Notes: a model not told the origin generated them from the sequence alone. Numbered from the stretch's first letter, positions 9,388 to 19,710 are shown. The stretch: DNA of 64,000 nt from Piezodorus guildinii (GCA_023052935.1 CM041294.1:16374635-16438634); one strand, 5' to 3'. Numbers and translations are program-made.

Positions 9388-12074
9388 GTGTAAAGACCCT
9401 AGCGATTATCTTGTGGAATGCTAATGGCCTGCATAACCATCGTGACGAACTGGACTTATTTCTACATGACAACCACATAGACATAGCACTACTTACTGAA
9501 ACTCACTTCACACAACGATCAAATTTTTACATACGTGACTACATCACTTATAGATCTGACCATCCCGACAACACTTCCCATGCTGGATCATGCATCCTTA
9601 TCCATAAATCCTTACCACATTCTCTTATTCCTTCTACTCCAACTGATGCCATACAATCAACATCGGTAATCATTTCAACTCGTCCTTTCCATCTTACACT
9701 CTCAGCTGTATACTGTCCTCCTGGTAACTCTCTTTCCTTTAACCAACTTGAAACCCTCTTCCGATCCTTAGGACCGCGCTTCATTGCTGGAGGTGACTAT
9801 AACGCTAAACACCAACGATGGGGTTGCCGAACATCCAACTCCCGTGGTAATGTCCTTTCTCGCGTCTCTAACTCCAATTGTTATACTATCCTTTCTCCTA
9901 TGAGCCCAACATATTGGCCAACATCCCTCAAAAAACGTCCAGATATCCTTGATATATTTGTTTCCTCTCAGATATCTTCCTCCCAACCCACAATCAAAAC
10001 CCTAAATGACCTTTCATCTGATCATAGCCCAGTACTGCTTTCCTTGCACTCGAGCCTTGTTCCTAAACCCACCATTCCCACTCTGATTACAGGACGAGTA
10101 GACTGGGACGGATTCAGAAGTGACTTGGAAACCAAACTGGACTTAAAAATCCCACTTAATACTACACATGATATTGATAAAGCCGTTGAACAACTGACTG
10201 ACTCAATTAGCAGTAGCATAATTGACAACACTTTGACCATTAATACTACCAACTCACAGGAGACTACCCTGCCACAGCACATTCGAATCTTATTAAGGGA
10301 AAAACGCAGGGCAAGATCGAAGTGGCATAGGACTAGATATCCATCAGACAAAACTTATTATAATAAACTGACTAACAGACTGAAAACAGAAATCAGCAAA
10401 GCAAAAATTCAAAACTTACTCAACTTCACCAAAAAACTTATTATTACAGACAGATCATTATGGATGACGACAAAAAAGCTACTGAAGTTCAAAAACTGTA
10501 ATCATCCACTCCTAACAGAATCCCATGTCTGGACAAGATCTGATGAAGAGAAGGCCCAGATATTCGGTGAGCACCTTTTTCGAACCTTTAATCCACACCC
10601 AGATGTCCATAATCCTGGTCACATTAAGTTCATAGAAGATGAACTAGATATCCCACTCCAAATGGTCCTTCCTCCTAAAGCGTTCCATCCGTCAGAAATA
10701 TCTAACATTATTCAGAGTTTACCATCCCGCAAAGCTCCTGGGCATGATCTTATAACTTCCCATATTTTAAAAGCACTTCCTCGAAAAGCTATCCTCTATC
10801 TCACTTACATATATAATTCCGTACTTCGTTCCACCTACTTTCCTGCCTCCTGGAAATTATTCATCGTCAAAATGATACCCAAGCCTAAGAAACCGCCTGA
10901 AAATCCATCTTCTTACCGTCCCATCTCACTTCTACCAATCATGGGTAAAATATTGGAAAAACTTATCCTAAAACGCCTGTACCCCATCCTTGATACTAAT
11001 TCCATAATTCCTGATCATCAGTTTGGATTCAGGACGTCCCACTCCACTATCCAGCAATGTTATCGTGTGGTGGACGTTGTCTCGTCTACATTGGAGCGTG
11101 GCTTGTATTGTACGGGAGCCTTCCTTGACGTGGAACAGGCCTTCGACCGAGTCTGGCACCCGGGATTGCTTCACAAGCTCCGCCAATTCCTTCCCCCTAC
11201 ATACTTCCTTATGATCCAGTCCTACCTCACTGGCAGATCCTTCAAAATCAATCATAATAATTCATTTTCGTCCATTTTTAGTCATTCTGATGGTGTTCCT
11301 CAAGGTAGTATCCTAGGACCCATCCTTTACACAGTTTATACAGCTGATATCCCAACCCATCCTAACACCTTCCTTTCTACCTATGCTGATGACACTTGTG
11401 TGTTATCAGTCAATACTGATCCAACTATTGCCTCTCAAACTCTCCAATCCCACCTCAGAGACCTTGAAGTATGGTGTCAGAACTGGAGAATTAAAATAAA
11501 TTCCAACAAATCCAACCAAATTACATTTACCCTTCGTCGTAAATCTATGACTTCCTGCCCTACTGTCTCCTTCAATAATACTCCTCTTGTCCCGGTTGAA
11601 CAGATCCGATATCTAGGACTGCACCTTGACAAACGCCTCACTTGGAATCCTCATACAAGACTGAAACGACAAGAAGCTGCACGACGTTTTCGACTACTTC
11701 AACACTTACTAGACAAACGTTCTAATCTTCTACTTAACTACAAAAGACTCATCTACATGACTATCATAAGACCAATATGGACTTACGGAGTTGAGCTCTG
11801 GGGCTCTACTAAACCATCGAATTCTTCTCGTATCCAATCCCTTCAGTCCAAAATCCTTCGTAAAATCCTCAATGCTCCTTACTTTGTCACCAACAAACTC
11901 ATCCATAAAGACCTTAATGTCCCATATGTTGCTGATTTGGCCCGTACGAGGTATCAATCCTTCCATGACAAACTCCATTCCCACCCTAATCCTTTCGTTT
12001 CAATCCTTTCTTCCTCTCCAATTCCTGACTATCCTCCGAGGCGTCTGAAAAGGAGATGGCCCGGGACCTTCTAG
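9384..12074 (+). CDS. Jockey LINE ORF2, apurinic-like endonuclease and reverse transcriptase
   Basis: An open 896-codon protein. Residues 1 to about 225 form an exonuclease-endonuclease-phosphatase domain (WNANGL, catalytic LLTETHF with E39, GGDYNAKHQRWG, and SSDHSPVLLS near its end); this domain nicks target DNA. The RT domain follows, with SYRPISLLPIMGKILEKL, GFRTSHST, FLDVEQAFDRVWH, GVPQGSILGPILY and the catalytic YADD at residues 667-670 (11382-11393). A thumb and C-terminal region follow, with no RNase H. Length is normal for the clade. The start is the ATG at 9384, inside the ATGA overlap with ORF1's stop, so ORF2 is probably translated by termination-reinitiation. No stop or frameshift is visible, so this protein may be functional. 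Confidence 0.95.
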   Translation: MSVKTLAIILWNANGLHNHRDELDLFLHDNHIDIALLTETHFTQRSNFYIRDYITYRSDHPDNTSHAGSCILIHKSLPHSLIPSTPTDAIQSTSVIISTRPFHLTLSAVYCPPGNSLSFNQLETLFRSLGPRFIAGGDYNAKHQRWGCRTSNSRGNVLSRVSNSNCYTILSPMSPTYWPTSLKKRPDILDIFVSSQISSSQPTIKTLNDLSSDHSPVLLSLHSSLVPKPTIPTLITGRVDWDGFRSDLETKLDLKIPLNTTHDIDKAVEQLTDSISSSIIDNTLTINTTNSQETTLPQHIRILLREKRRARSKWHRTRYPSDKTYYNKLTNRLKTEISKAKIQNLLNFTKKLIITDRSLWMTTKKLLKFKNCNHPLLTESHVWTRSDEEKAQIFGEHLFRTFNPHPDVHNPGHIKFIEDELDIPLQMVLPPKAFHPSEISNIIQSLPSRKAPGHDLITSHILKALPRKAILYLTYIYNSVLRSTYFPASWKLFIVKMIPKPKKPPENPSSYRPISLLPIMGKILEKLILKRLYPILDTNSIIPDHQFGFRTSHSTIQQCYRVVDVVSSTLERGLYCTGAFLDVEQAFDRVWHPGLLHKLRQFLPPTYFLMIQSYLTGRSFKINHNNSFSSIFSHSDGVPQGSILGPILYTVYTADIPTHPNTFLSTYADDTCVLSVNTDPTIASQTLQSHLRDLEVWCQNWRIKINSNKSNQITFTLRRKSMTSCPTVSFNNTPLVPVEQIRYLGLHLDKRLTWNPHTRLKRQEAARRFRLLQHLLDKRSNLLLNYKRLIYMTIIRPIWTYGVELWGSTKPSNSSRIQSLQSKILRKILNAPYFVTNKLIHKDLNVPYVADLARTRYQSFHDKLHSHPNPFVSILSSSPIPDYPPRRLKRRWPGTF

Positions 12075-12213
12075 TTTAGAATATTTTTAGAGTTCTTCCA
12101 TTGGGAAGCTTCTCTACATGTGTTTCATGCCTTTTTTATGTTTCACTCAAATTTAATTGTTTTATTACTTGTTATACAGTTGTAAATTCCAATCAATAAA
12201 TATATTAAAAAAA
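12075..12213 (+). terminator. Jockey LINE 3' UTR and poly-A end
   Basis: About 139 bases after the ORF2 stop, containing CTTCCATTGGGAAGCTTCTC and AATAAA (12195-12200), and ending in a short A run against the right target duplication. The same 3' UTR without its ORF occurs at 30818-30935. Confidence 0.8.
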
Positions 12214-12224
12214 TCATTGAACCT

Positions 12225-13471
12225 AAATACTTGAATTTCTCAACGTGTTCAAAAGTATGCCCTGATACATCAATATCACCAAGGTCGCCACCGTTTCTGC
12301 TACTAATCATATATTTCGTCTTATCGGTATTTAATTCAAGTCCTATTTCTTTACCGGTTTTTATTAATAAACTTGTATTTTGCTGTATGGTTTCCGTGTC
12401 TTCACCTAGCAGTACCAGATCATCGGCATACCCCAAAACTGGAATCTTGTAACCCATATTTAAAACTTTCTCGGTACACATCACCTTTTCTATGACATAT
12501 TCTATAAAGCTACTTTAAATAACACCGGTGAAAGGGAGTCACCCTGTTTCAAACCCGATCGAACCTCAAATCTCTCGGAGTAATTATGACCGATTCTAAC
12601 TTTATAGAATGTTTCCGACAAACACATCTCTACTAGGTTTACTAACTACTACTAGGTATTCCCTGTTCAATCATGATATTATATAGCTTCTGACAGTCAA
12701 TTGAATCATAAGCCTTTTTAAAATCGATATAAAGTTGGACTACACCGTTGTATTCCAATTTTTTCTCTAATATTTGACGTAAGGAAAATATTTGATCAAT
12801 AGTCGAGAGATTCCACCTAAAACCACATTGGTAATCTCCGATAATTTCCTCAGCGTATTCCGTGATTCGACTAGTTAGTATTGACGAGAATATTTTATAG
12901 CATACTGGGAGAATAGAGATCCCACGATAGTTGTTACAATCCGTCCTTGGTCCTTTTTTGTGAATCGGAATAAGTATTGATTCTTTCCATTCTTCGGGCA
13001 TTTTTTCATTTTCCCAGATTTTTAAACTAAAACTAGTAATTTGGAAATGCCCGCTTCCCCACACGCCTTAATTAATTCACTCGTGATATTATCATTTCCT
13101 GCAGCCTTATAACGTTTTAATTTCCCTATCGCCAATTCGACTTCCTCTTTACTCGGTGCGTCCATGGTTCAGCGCTCTGATATTCAGAGAGAGGAGATTG
13201 ATTATTATTTTCCGTATTTAAGATGCCGTCAAAGTGTTAATTTATTTAATATCTCAGAAGGATCCGCAATTATATTGTTATTTGCATCTTTAACCGCATT
13301 CAATAGAGGTTCAAATCTTTTACGCGATTTGTTTATACCTTTGTACATCTCTCTTACGTTATTTTCGTTTCTGTGTTTTTCTATTTCTATTATTTTGCCT
13401 TTAAGATACTCTCTTTTCTTATTTTTTAAGAGTTTTGAAGTTTCATTCTTTACTAACCGAAAATAAGACAT
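12225..13471 (-). pseudogene. RTE-type LINE reverse transcriptase, broken
   Basis: Three minus-strand pieces. The linker at 13229-13471 contains MYKGINKSRKRFEP. The fingers/palm piece at 12642-13064 contains PEEWKESILIPIHKKG, NYRGISILPVCYKI, GDYQCGFRWNLST and YIDFKKAYDSID. The catalytic piece at about 12225-12484 contains GYADDLVLLGED (YADD at 12419-12430) and KYLGSMI. The pieces are separated by stops and frameshifts, and the segment joining palm motifs B and C is in poor condition. Motif content is typical of the RTE clade. It cannot make one protein. Confidence 0.85.
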
Positions 13472-14802
13472 AAGTTACCGACCTCTTTAATAATATCCCT
13501 GATCCCTTCCCATAATTTGTTTACATCTTCGTGTTCCTCGTCTGAAGATTCCAAAGCTTCGAACCGATTTTTTACTTCTATCGCGAACTGTTTTCTAATT
13601 TCGAGGTTGTTCAATTTAACTAAATCTAAATTCTCGGGACGAATATAGTTCGGTGTTCTCTTTTTTGTATTTAGTTTTTGTCGAAGTTTCGCGATTACTA
13701 ATTCATGATCAGAACCGCATTCTGCACCCCGATACGATCTCACGTTAATTATGCTACTTTGCCATCTGTTTTGTATTAAAACATGATCGATTTGATTCCG
13801 TGTTTGACCATCCGGCGATGTCCACGTATACTTATGAATATCCTTATGTTTAAACGTAGTACTTTTGATTACTAGGTTTTTCGAAATGGCAAAGTTTATT
13901 AGTCGGGTCCCATTATCATTACTATATTCGTGCAAGCTTTCTTTACCGATTGTAGGACGATATACATCTTCCCTTCCAACCTTTGCGTTCGCGTCTCCTA
14001 GTATTATCTTAATGTAATTTCGCGGTAACCTATCGTAAACCGGCTCTAGTTTATCATAAAATTCGCATTTTAATTCATCATCACTGTCTTCGGTGGGAGA
14101 ATGAATGTTTATAAACGCGATTTTAAACCAACGCCCTTGAAATATAGCAACCGATATTCTTTCACTAATGAACTGTACGTACCGTAATGCGGAAAGAAAT
14201 CTATTCCTAATCAGAAACCCGGTACCTAAACAATAATTAACGCTCCCCCCGTACCAAATTGTATACTTTCCTTCTGTTAACGAACCCTCCCCTGGCCAGC
14301 GAACCTCTTGTAATGCAACGATATCTAAATGGTACCCCTTAACTTCATTCGCGACCGACTTTAACCTACCTGCCGTATTTAAACTTCTAACGTTCCACGT
14401 CCCTATTATTAGATCTCTAATTTTCTTCTTGCGCCATGATTCCCCTGAAGCAGTCCCCACCCGGAGACCCGGACGGGGGACTAGTTTACGTTCAGATAAT
14501 GAGCGTTTTACCTCAGAGGAATCCATCACTGTTGGTGGTATTTTGTGAACTAAAATATGTGAGTAGGGCGTTCGAACATACGTCACACCCTCCAGCAAGC
14601 CTGGAGGGCCGCTCTCATTGTAGGTCAGCGAGTCCATCGGAATTAGCCGGGAGGAGCTTCCGAGGAAATTCCATCGACCATCACCACATCCGCCACCCGT
14701 GGGACTCTCCCCATACGCGGTAATGTTATCCGCGCGAGGACTGACATGATTACTAACCAAAATTATTATTATTTTTTTTTTTAATTTAACATATTGTGAC
14801 AC
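13453..14802 (-). CDS. RTE-type LINE endonuclease region (open, but separated from its RT)
   Basis: A 449-codon opening. Its first 120 or so residues look like leader or junk-like sequence with glycine- and serine-rich stretches. The exonuclease-endonuclease-phosphatase domain follows (IGTWNVRSL, then ALQEVRWPGEG, then NIHSPTEDSDDE, GDANAKVGRED, and CGSDHELVIA carrying the catalytic histidine). All expected motifs are present. It ends near 13453 by a frame change; the RT continues in other frames downstream. The real start is uncertain because the ORF extends upstream without a clear initiation context; an internal methionine such as the one before DSSEVKRSLSE is an alternative. Confidence 0.8.
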   Translation of the reverse strand: MSQYVKLKKKIIIILVSNHVSPRADNITAYGESPTGGGCGDGRWNFLGSSSRLIPMDSLTYNESGPPGLLEGVTYVRTPYSHILVHKIPPTVMDSSEVKRSLSERKLVPRPGLRVGTASGESWRKKKIRDLIIGTWNVRSLNTAGRLKSVANEVKGYHLDIVALQEVRWPGEGSLTEGKYTIWYGGSVNYCLGTGFLIRNRFLSALRYVQFISERISVAIFQGRWFKIAFINIHSPTEDSDDELKCEFYDKLEPVYDRLPRNYIKIILGDANAKVGREDVYRPTIGKESLHEYSNDNGTRLINFAISKNLVIKSTTFKHKDIHKYTWTSPDGQTRNQIDHVLIQNRWQSSIINVRSYRGAECGSDHELVIAKLRQKLNTKKRTPNYIRPENLDLVKLNNLEIRKQFAIEVKNRFEALESSDEEHEDVNKLWEGIRDIIKEVGNLCLIFG

Positions 14803-14860
14803 TGACGGATATATAACACAAAATGTCAGATTGCAACTTTAAAGGACATAACACGAGTTA
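14773..14860. repeat. Direct repeat copy 1 flanking a pogo-like element
   Basis: A poly-T run followed by AATTTAACA..CAAAATGTCAGATTGC and CTTTAAAGGACATAACACG. It recurs at 15901-15987 with few differences. The two copies bracket the pogo-like element, as expected of a local duplication or of two insertions of one short repeat. Confidence 0.6.
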
Positions 14861-14874
14861 CTTTCTAGATAGAG

Positions 14875-15840
14875 TAACCCGTGTTTTAACGAACTCCAAG
14901 TGTCCGAAAAATTCTCTGTTCGTTACAAAACAATTCGTTATATCCGAAAAATATATTGTACTTGTATGTTATATGTCTTCGTATAAATTTAGGGGGTTAA
15001 AAAGATATATTTTCAATACAGCATTCGCTTTCAGGCACCTGTTTATTTAGAAACTACAAAAGCAGTCAAAACTATGCACTATGTACATAATTCTATCTTA
15101 TTTTAAATTTTACATAATAGTTTAAGATTAACATAAACCATCATTCAAAATACAAAACTTAAAAATAGAATTACAATGTTAAAATCACAGCAATCCATAT
15201 ATAGTTGAAGTAATAATTTTTTTTTTTTTTTGCACATCCCGATGAAGACGCAACGGGGGCATCGATTTTATCTTTATTAGCGATAATCGTTAATAGAGTA
15301 GATTTTGATATTCCGTATTTTTCCGCAATTTTCGATTTCGACTCAATTTTTTTATCCACTTCTAGGAGAATCGCCAACCTTGTATTTAAATCAATGGATT
15401 TTCTCTTTTACATACTATGCGGAGCGGAAGCGCACTTAGAACGAAAAGCAAGACTGACTTGGCCTCGTAGGAAACATGAATTAAAGCAAGCAATAAAAAC
15501 AGAAAAACTAGCTAAAACTCTAGAAGCCAGAAGCTATCACAGACTGTGAATCACAGAAATGAGCTGAATAGAAGAAAGAGGTAAGAAGGATTTGGACAGA
15601 AAGGCGCCGCTCTTATTGGGAATTAAGACGTATCATAATTTTTGTCTTCTTTATTTTTCGTAATAACCGAACAAATTCAATTCTGAGGTCTACAAAAGTA
15701 GTTCGCTAATTCGTTATAATAGAATGTTTCGTTATAAACGAAGAGAAAGGATAGTTTTCTAGTTATTTTTCTAGGGACCGCAATGATAGTTCGTTATTAA
15801 CGGGTGTTCGTTATAACCGTGTTCGTTAAAAGTAAGCCAT
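14875..15840 (-). mobile_element. pogo/Tigger-like DNA transposon, internally deleted
   Basis: Both ends carry inverted copies of TTTTAACGAAC (14883-14893 on the plus strand, about 15823-15833 on the minus strand). Further GTTCGTTA-type motifs are spread through the outer 150 bases of each end, a pattern known from Tigger-like ends. Between them only the N-terminal DNA-binding piece of a transposase remains, on the minus strand. Exact ends and the TA duplication are not certain. Confidence 0.55.
15171..15412 (-). pseudogene. pogo/Tigger-type transposase N-terminal HTH fragment
   Basis: The minus strand reads KRKSIDLNTRLAILLEVDKK then SKIAEKYGISKSTLLTI and IIANKDKI, the CENP-B N-terminal/psq-like helix-turn-helix used by pogo-group transposases to bind their ends. 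A TAA directly follows the first ATG (near 15411), so the original start is broken. The protein degenerates after about 55 residues. No DDD catalytic domain is present. Confidence 0.75.
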
Positions 15841-15900
15841 TGTTGAAAATGTCGGCTCTCCTTTTCCGGCGGATTCGCCACTGACTTGATTACAATCCAA

Positions 15901-15987
15901 TTTTTTTTTTTTTTTTTAATTTAACACAAAATGTCAGATTGCAACTTTAAAGGACATAACACGTGTTACTTTCTAGATAGACTTCTA
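15901..15987. repeat. Direct repeat copy 2 flanking a pogo-like element
   Basis: Second copy of the repeat at 14773-14860, again starting with a poly-T run and AATTTAACACAAAATGTC, and ending near CTTTCTAGATAGA. Confidence 0.6.
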
Positions 15988-16483
15988 CTCAGTAAGAAGA
16001 GTTTTTGAAACGATTTTTGTTAAAAGTTTCCAAGCCTGCCTCACATCCCTTCTTCTAGTCACGTTTTTCCTCCTCAAGTTCATGGAATGATGTTTCGCTT
16101 ACTTTTTCCTTTTAGGGTTTTACTCTTATTCTTTTCCTAGGCCGTATTTTAAGCAGAGCATGTATTACCTTTTAGCTTTTCATTTTTTTTTTTACTTGCA
16201 AAATATGATCCCCCTACAGCTCATATCACGAACTCGCTTATCCACCCACTTCGCAAACAATTAACTTTAAAGTTGCGGTATTAAACCCCTCAGTGACAGT
16301 ATTAAACCGCCAACTAGCTACTCTACGGACTCGTCCATATCCATACATCTTAACCCGCGTCTAATTTCAACCACATTCCGCGTATTCCAAGTAATTCATT
16401 TTCATTAATTTTTCAGCAATACTCTGTCCTCAGATAAAATGCTTAAATTTTGTATTTAAAAACTGTATTAACGTTTAAAAATG
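15988..16483. other. No gene seen
   Basis: AT-rich with pyrimidine-rich stretches; no ORF of note and no repeat recognised. Confidence 0.5.
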
Positions 16484-17375
16484 TTTACTTTCACTTACTA
16501 TATATAGTAAGGGAAAATATTGCGATCGTGAAAATTTTCTAATTCCAGTTTTCAACGGAAATACACGTTTTAGGGTCCCCTGAGTCCAAATAACCAAGTC
16601 CCGCAAAAAGGTCTGTGTGTATGTGGTAACTCCAGGGCGGAAAAGGTAAGTCCTATAAAACTGAAATTTCATAATTAAGACAACTATAAGCCTAAGACGT
16701 TACAAAATCTTTTTCATCAAAATCAGCTTACCAGAAGAGCCACTTTATACTATGCATTTTGCACCTTTTTTCGATTTTCTCAAAAACCGTTCCAACGATT
16801 TTGTTTAAACTCGCTATATCGATGTAAAATTTAATGGGCTTTAATATCATTTAGGTTTAATTTGGATTAAAATGGTCTGACAAGGCTTAAATGCCGATAT
16901 TTTAAATTTTCTTTCTCTAAAGTACCTTTAATTTTGTTGATTCTATAAAATTAACTATATTATCTTGTTACCGCTGATGAAAAACAGGTAAATATATAAA
17001 TTGAATGAATTCGATACTAAACTAAAGAAGAAAACTGGAAAAATATATTTTGTATGGAATTTTTGTTTTTGAACATAAGAACAGTAATATACATGTATGA
17101 TATACCGTTGGAAAGCTTGAGATATTAGAAAAAATATTATCTCATAGACAAGCTTTTAAAAGTTAGTAAAGAGTGGTGAAAAGCCGATTAAACTAATTGA
17201 TTGTTTTAGATAATGATATAATAGATTTTTTAATAGAACACATGTTTCTAATTCTATTTAATCAATTCTTCAATAGTTCCATTAATTTTTATCTCTAATT
17301 GTATTTGAAAATTCTTTGATCGATTCTAAAAACGGAGGTAAGTGAAAATCGTGTGTTGCCCGCACCAAAATTTTT
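16484..17375 (+). repeat. PR-0.9 repeat, full length
   Basis: Starts in TTTACTTTCACTTACTATAT (terminal palindrome) and ends GTGTTGCCCGCACC followed by A and T runs. The internal TG microsatellite is short here (GTGTGTATGTGG). An open frame at its left end is a by-product of this repeat, not a gene. Confidence 0.85.
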
Positions 17376-17412
17376 CCACATGTATTTATTTATGATATTT
17401 CATAATATATCT

Positions 17413-17417
<5 letters not shown>

Positions 17418-17485
<68 letters not shown>
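17418..17485. repeat. (AT)n microsatellite followed by poly-T
   Basis: About 20 AT dinucleotides run directly into a T run of roughly 27 bases. Confidence 0.9.
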
Positions 17486-17949
17486 GCAAGTAGAGGGTAT
17501 CTTTTTATAAATTATCTGTTTGTTTTAGGTTAATGATTATTACATTATGGCTCACTTTATCATCAAAAATGACGTTCTAATAAAGGTTCTCCTAGGAAGA
17601 ATATGGGAAATAATGTTCTGTGCTGAATTCTTGGTCGCGATTGAATACTGTATAAGGAACTGAGCATTATAGGACCCTTAGGTTTGTTAGCATAGGCCAT
17701 TTATCTTGCAGGGAAGCAATGTCGGGATCTGACATTAATCCCTTTCTGACTTAAAAGTTTTAAACCCAAAGTTACTACAGCAGAAAATTGGTTCCCTTCC
17801 AACTTTCTCTCGGTCATTTATTATTATTTGTCAAAATTAATGAATTATATAATTTCATCTGTGAATTAAAAAAGAATAATTAAGTTCTTATATCTGCTAT
17901 ATATATCATGATGTATTATAAATCAAGACATTCTGTATATATACCGTAC
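17486..17949. other. No gene seen
   Basis: AT-rich spacer with no recognised family. Confidence 0.5.
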
Positions 17950-17957
17950 CTATATAC

Positions 17958-18319
17958 TAGGGGTGGACATGATCGAATGATCGTCATAATCGGATGATCG
18001 GACTTCGATGATTTAAATAATCGAATGATCGAATGATTAATATGCATTATGAGAGACGATATGCCACAATTTCCTCTTTAAAATGGCTGAACTGACTGAG
18101 CCTAGGTGCAAATATGGAGATAATTTATGTGATGAGCAAAAGAAAAAAAAAAAAATAAATGTTCGTTCGGTTAACCAAGCTCCTTATAATCTCTCGATTA
18201 TCGTTGAGTTCGAATGTTCATTCGTTTCTCCAAAAACGATTAATCCGATAATCGATTATTTCGAATGATTGAAATAATCGAATGATCCTATAATCGTCAT
18301 TCGATTATGCCCATCCCTA
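17958..18319. mobile_element. hAT-type MITE, copy 1
   Basis: A 362-bp element with terminal inverted repeats TAGGGGTGG.../...CCATCCCTA and long imperfect inverted subterminal regions rich in ATCGAATGATCG. The 8-bp target duplication CTATATAC lies at 17950-17957 and 18320-18327, diagnostic of hAT elements. No transposase is encoded. Confidence 0.88.
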
Positions 18320-18351
18320 CTATATACTGTATATATACAGTACCTATATAC

Positions 18352-18695
18352 TAGGGGTGGACATGATCGAATGATCGTCATAATCGGATGATCGGACTTC
18401 GATGATTTAAATAATCGAATGATTAATATGCATTATGAGAGACGATATGCCACAATTTCCTCTCTAAAATGGCTGAACTGACTGAGCCTAGGTGCAAATA
18501 TGGAGATAATTTATGTGATGAGCAAAAGAAAAAATGTTCGTTCGGTTATCCAAGTTCCTTATAATCTCTCGATTATCGTTGAGTTCGAATGATCATTCGT
18601 TTCTCCAAAAACCGATTAATCCGATAATAGATTAATTCGAATGATTAAAATAATCGAATAATCCTATAATCGTCATTCGATTATGCCTATCCCTA
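18352..18695. mobile_element. hAT-type MITE, copy 2 (tandem duplicate)
   Basis: A second copy of the same MITE, 344 bp, nearly identical internally (GCTGAACTGACTGAGCCTAG is shared) but lacking part of an A run. The same 8-bp CTATATAC flanks it (18344-18351, 18696-18703). Because the flanking TATATACTGTATATATA is repeated too, the pair arose by tandem duplication of element plus flank rather than by two insertions. Confidence 0.88.
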
Positions 18696-18720
18696 CTATA
18701 TACTGTATATATAGTGTACC

Positions 18721-18726
<6 letters not shown>

Positions 18727-18756
<30 letters not shown>

Positions 18757-19695
18757 TCTTTATTTATTCAGGGACTAGTCCCTTAAGAATAATATGACAA
18801 GAAAATTTAAAAAAACACTTTTGAGTCTTAGAGTATAAAAACAAAAAACAATACAACTTATGAACAAATAATAACAAATCAAAAGCAACTTCAAATAAAA
18901 ATATTGAAAATTAAACTAGATAATAGATAAAATAAGAGATATGTACATATATACAATTTTGAAAAAAAAAGAAATTTACATTTATTTATTATTATTTTCT
19001 TATAATATAACATGTGCAAAATACAATGTAACATAAAACATAATACAAGGAAGTAAGGATATTAGTCATAACCGTGGAAGTGACAATCGGGACAGTTGTT
19101 AAAGTGTCGGGGATTAAGGAGTAGAACAGAGCTAATCCTACAAATATTAATTATTATAAGTCCTTGGTATCTTTAAGAAAGGAAAGCAGTAGGTATTTAA
19201 ATTGATAACACAAATTTAGACTGAGAATTAAAAAAAAATAAAATAAAACGTAAGTAGCTAAAACATATAGGAAATAATTATTATTATACTGAATTATGAA
19301 TGTAAATAGAAAAGCATAACACACATATTGTATATGAAAAATTAAAATATTCAAAAACAAAACTAAGATGTCTTCTTTAAGGAAACAATATAAATATTTG
19401 ACAATAAGTCTGTAAGTTCAAAACAAACCTCAGGCAAAGTTATCTAAGTCGGCCTGCCTATTAATTATTACCACTGGACACCCGTCGGCCTTCCGGCACC
19501 TCACACGACCACCACTGAACCACACATATTTCATCTTTGCAGACACCTTTTTCTGCCTGGCGAGCCAGTATAGGTGCCTGTTGGCCGGCGTCATCGCCTC
19601 GTTAACGTAAACAGGGAGCGGTTTGTTATCCTCCAAGCCTAGGTGGCGCGTGGAAAAGGCTCTCTTGACTCTTCTTTGCCGCACCATTTCATACC
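18727..19695 (-). mobile_element. ORF1-only CR1-like LINE derivative with 11-bp TSD
   Basis: On the minus strand, an ORF1 C-terminal domain (19687-19430) is followed by about 650 bp of AT-rich sequence. A CR1/Jockey-like 3' end follows (AAGGGACTAGTCCCTGAATA, a small hairpin) with a TTA-repeat tail at 18727-18753. GTACCTATATA flanks the unit on the left (about 18716-18726) and right (about 19697-19707). ORF2 is wholly absent, so this resembles the half-L1 (HAL1) type of non-autonomous retroposon. The 5' end is truncated within or just before the FP domain. Confidence 0.65.
19430..19687 (-). CDS. LINE ORF1 C-terminal FP-like domain (85 residues)
   Basis: The protein begins MVRQRRVKRAFS and contains VYVNEAMTPANRHLYWLARQ, then MKYVWFSGGRVRCRK, then a VVIINRQADLDNF end. 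This pattern (LTP..R.L...AR, then vW..G.I..R, then I....DL) is the C-terminal domain of ORF1 proteins in CR1-like LINEs, related to the baculovirus FP25K C-terminal domain. It is open and more GC-rich than its surroundings. A full ORF1 would be about three times longer, so this is a 5'-truncated remnant even though it starts with an ATG. Confidence 0.7.
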   Translation of the reverse strand: MVRQRRVKRAFSTRHLGLEDNKPLPVYVNEAMTPANRHLYWLARQKKVSAKMKYVWFSGGRVRCRKADGCPVVIINRQADLDNFA

Positions 19696-19710
19696 GTACC
19701 TATATACTGA

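Larger units (their letters stand above)
7443..12213 (+). mobile_element. Near-complete Jockey-type non-LTR retrotransposon with 11-bp TSD
   Basis: The two flanks carry the same 11 bases, TCATTGAACCT, at 7432-7442 and 12214-12224. The enclosed 4771 bp hold a leader of about 620 bp, ORF1 (zinc-knuckle Gag-like), ORF2 (endonuclease plus reverse transcriptase), a 3' UTR of about 130 bp with AATAAA, and a short A tail. The host sequence is an older RTE-type LINE on the other strand, whose reading joins correctly when the insert is removed. The leader starts GAGTGTTTTCTAAAATGG. ORF2 is open, whereas ORF1 is damaged near its start. Other fragments of this family lie at 1-540, 23695-24445, 30818-30935 and 47072-47330. 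Confidence 0.93.
12214..14802 (-). mobile_element. Old RTE-type LINE, 5' and RT portions, split by the Jockey insertion
   Basis: On the minus strand this element gives, in order, an endonuclease ORF (14802-13453), a linker (13471-13229), RT fingers and palm (13064-12642), and the palm YADD region (12484 down to about 12225). It then continues beyond the Jockey insert at 7442-7358. The pieces lie in several frames, so it is inactive. The family is the one commonly mis-annotated as craniofacial development protein 2-like. Related C-terminal scraps lie at 1396-1800, 26600-27815 and 29289-29600. Confidence 0.88.

Noticed and set aside
12231..12452. Plus-strand ORF
   Set aside because: Antisense shadow of the RTE reverse transcriptase.
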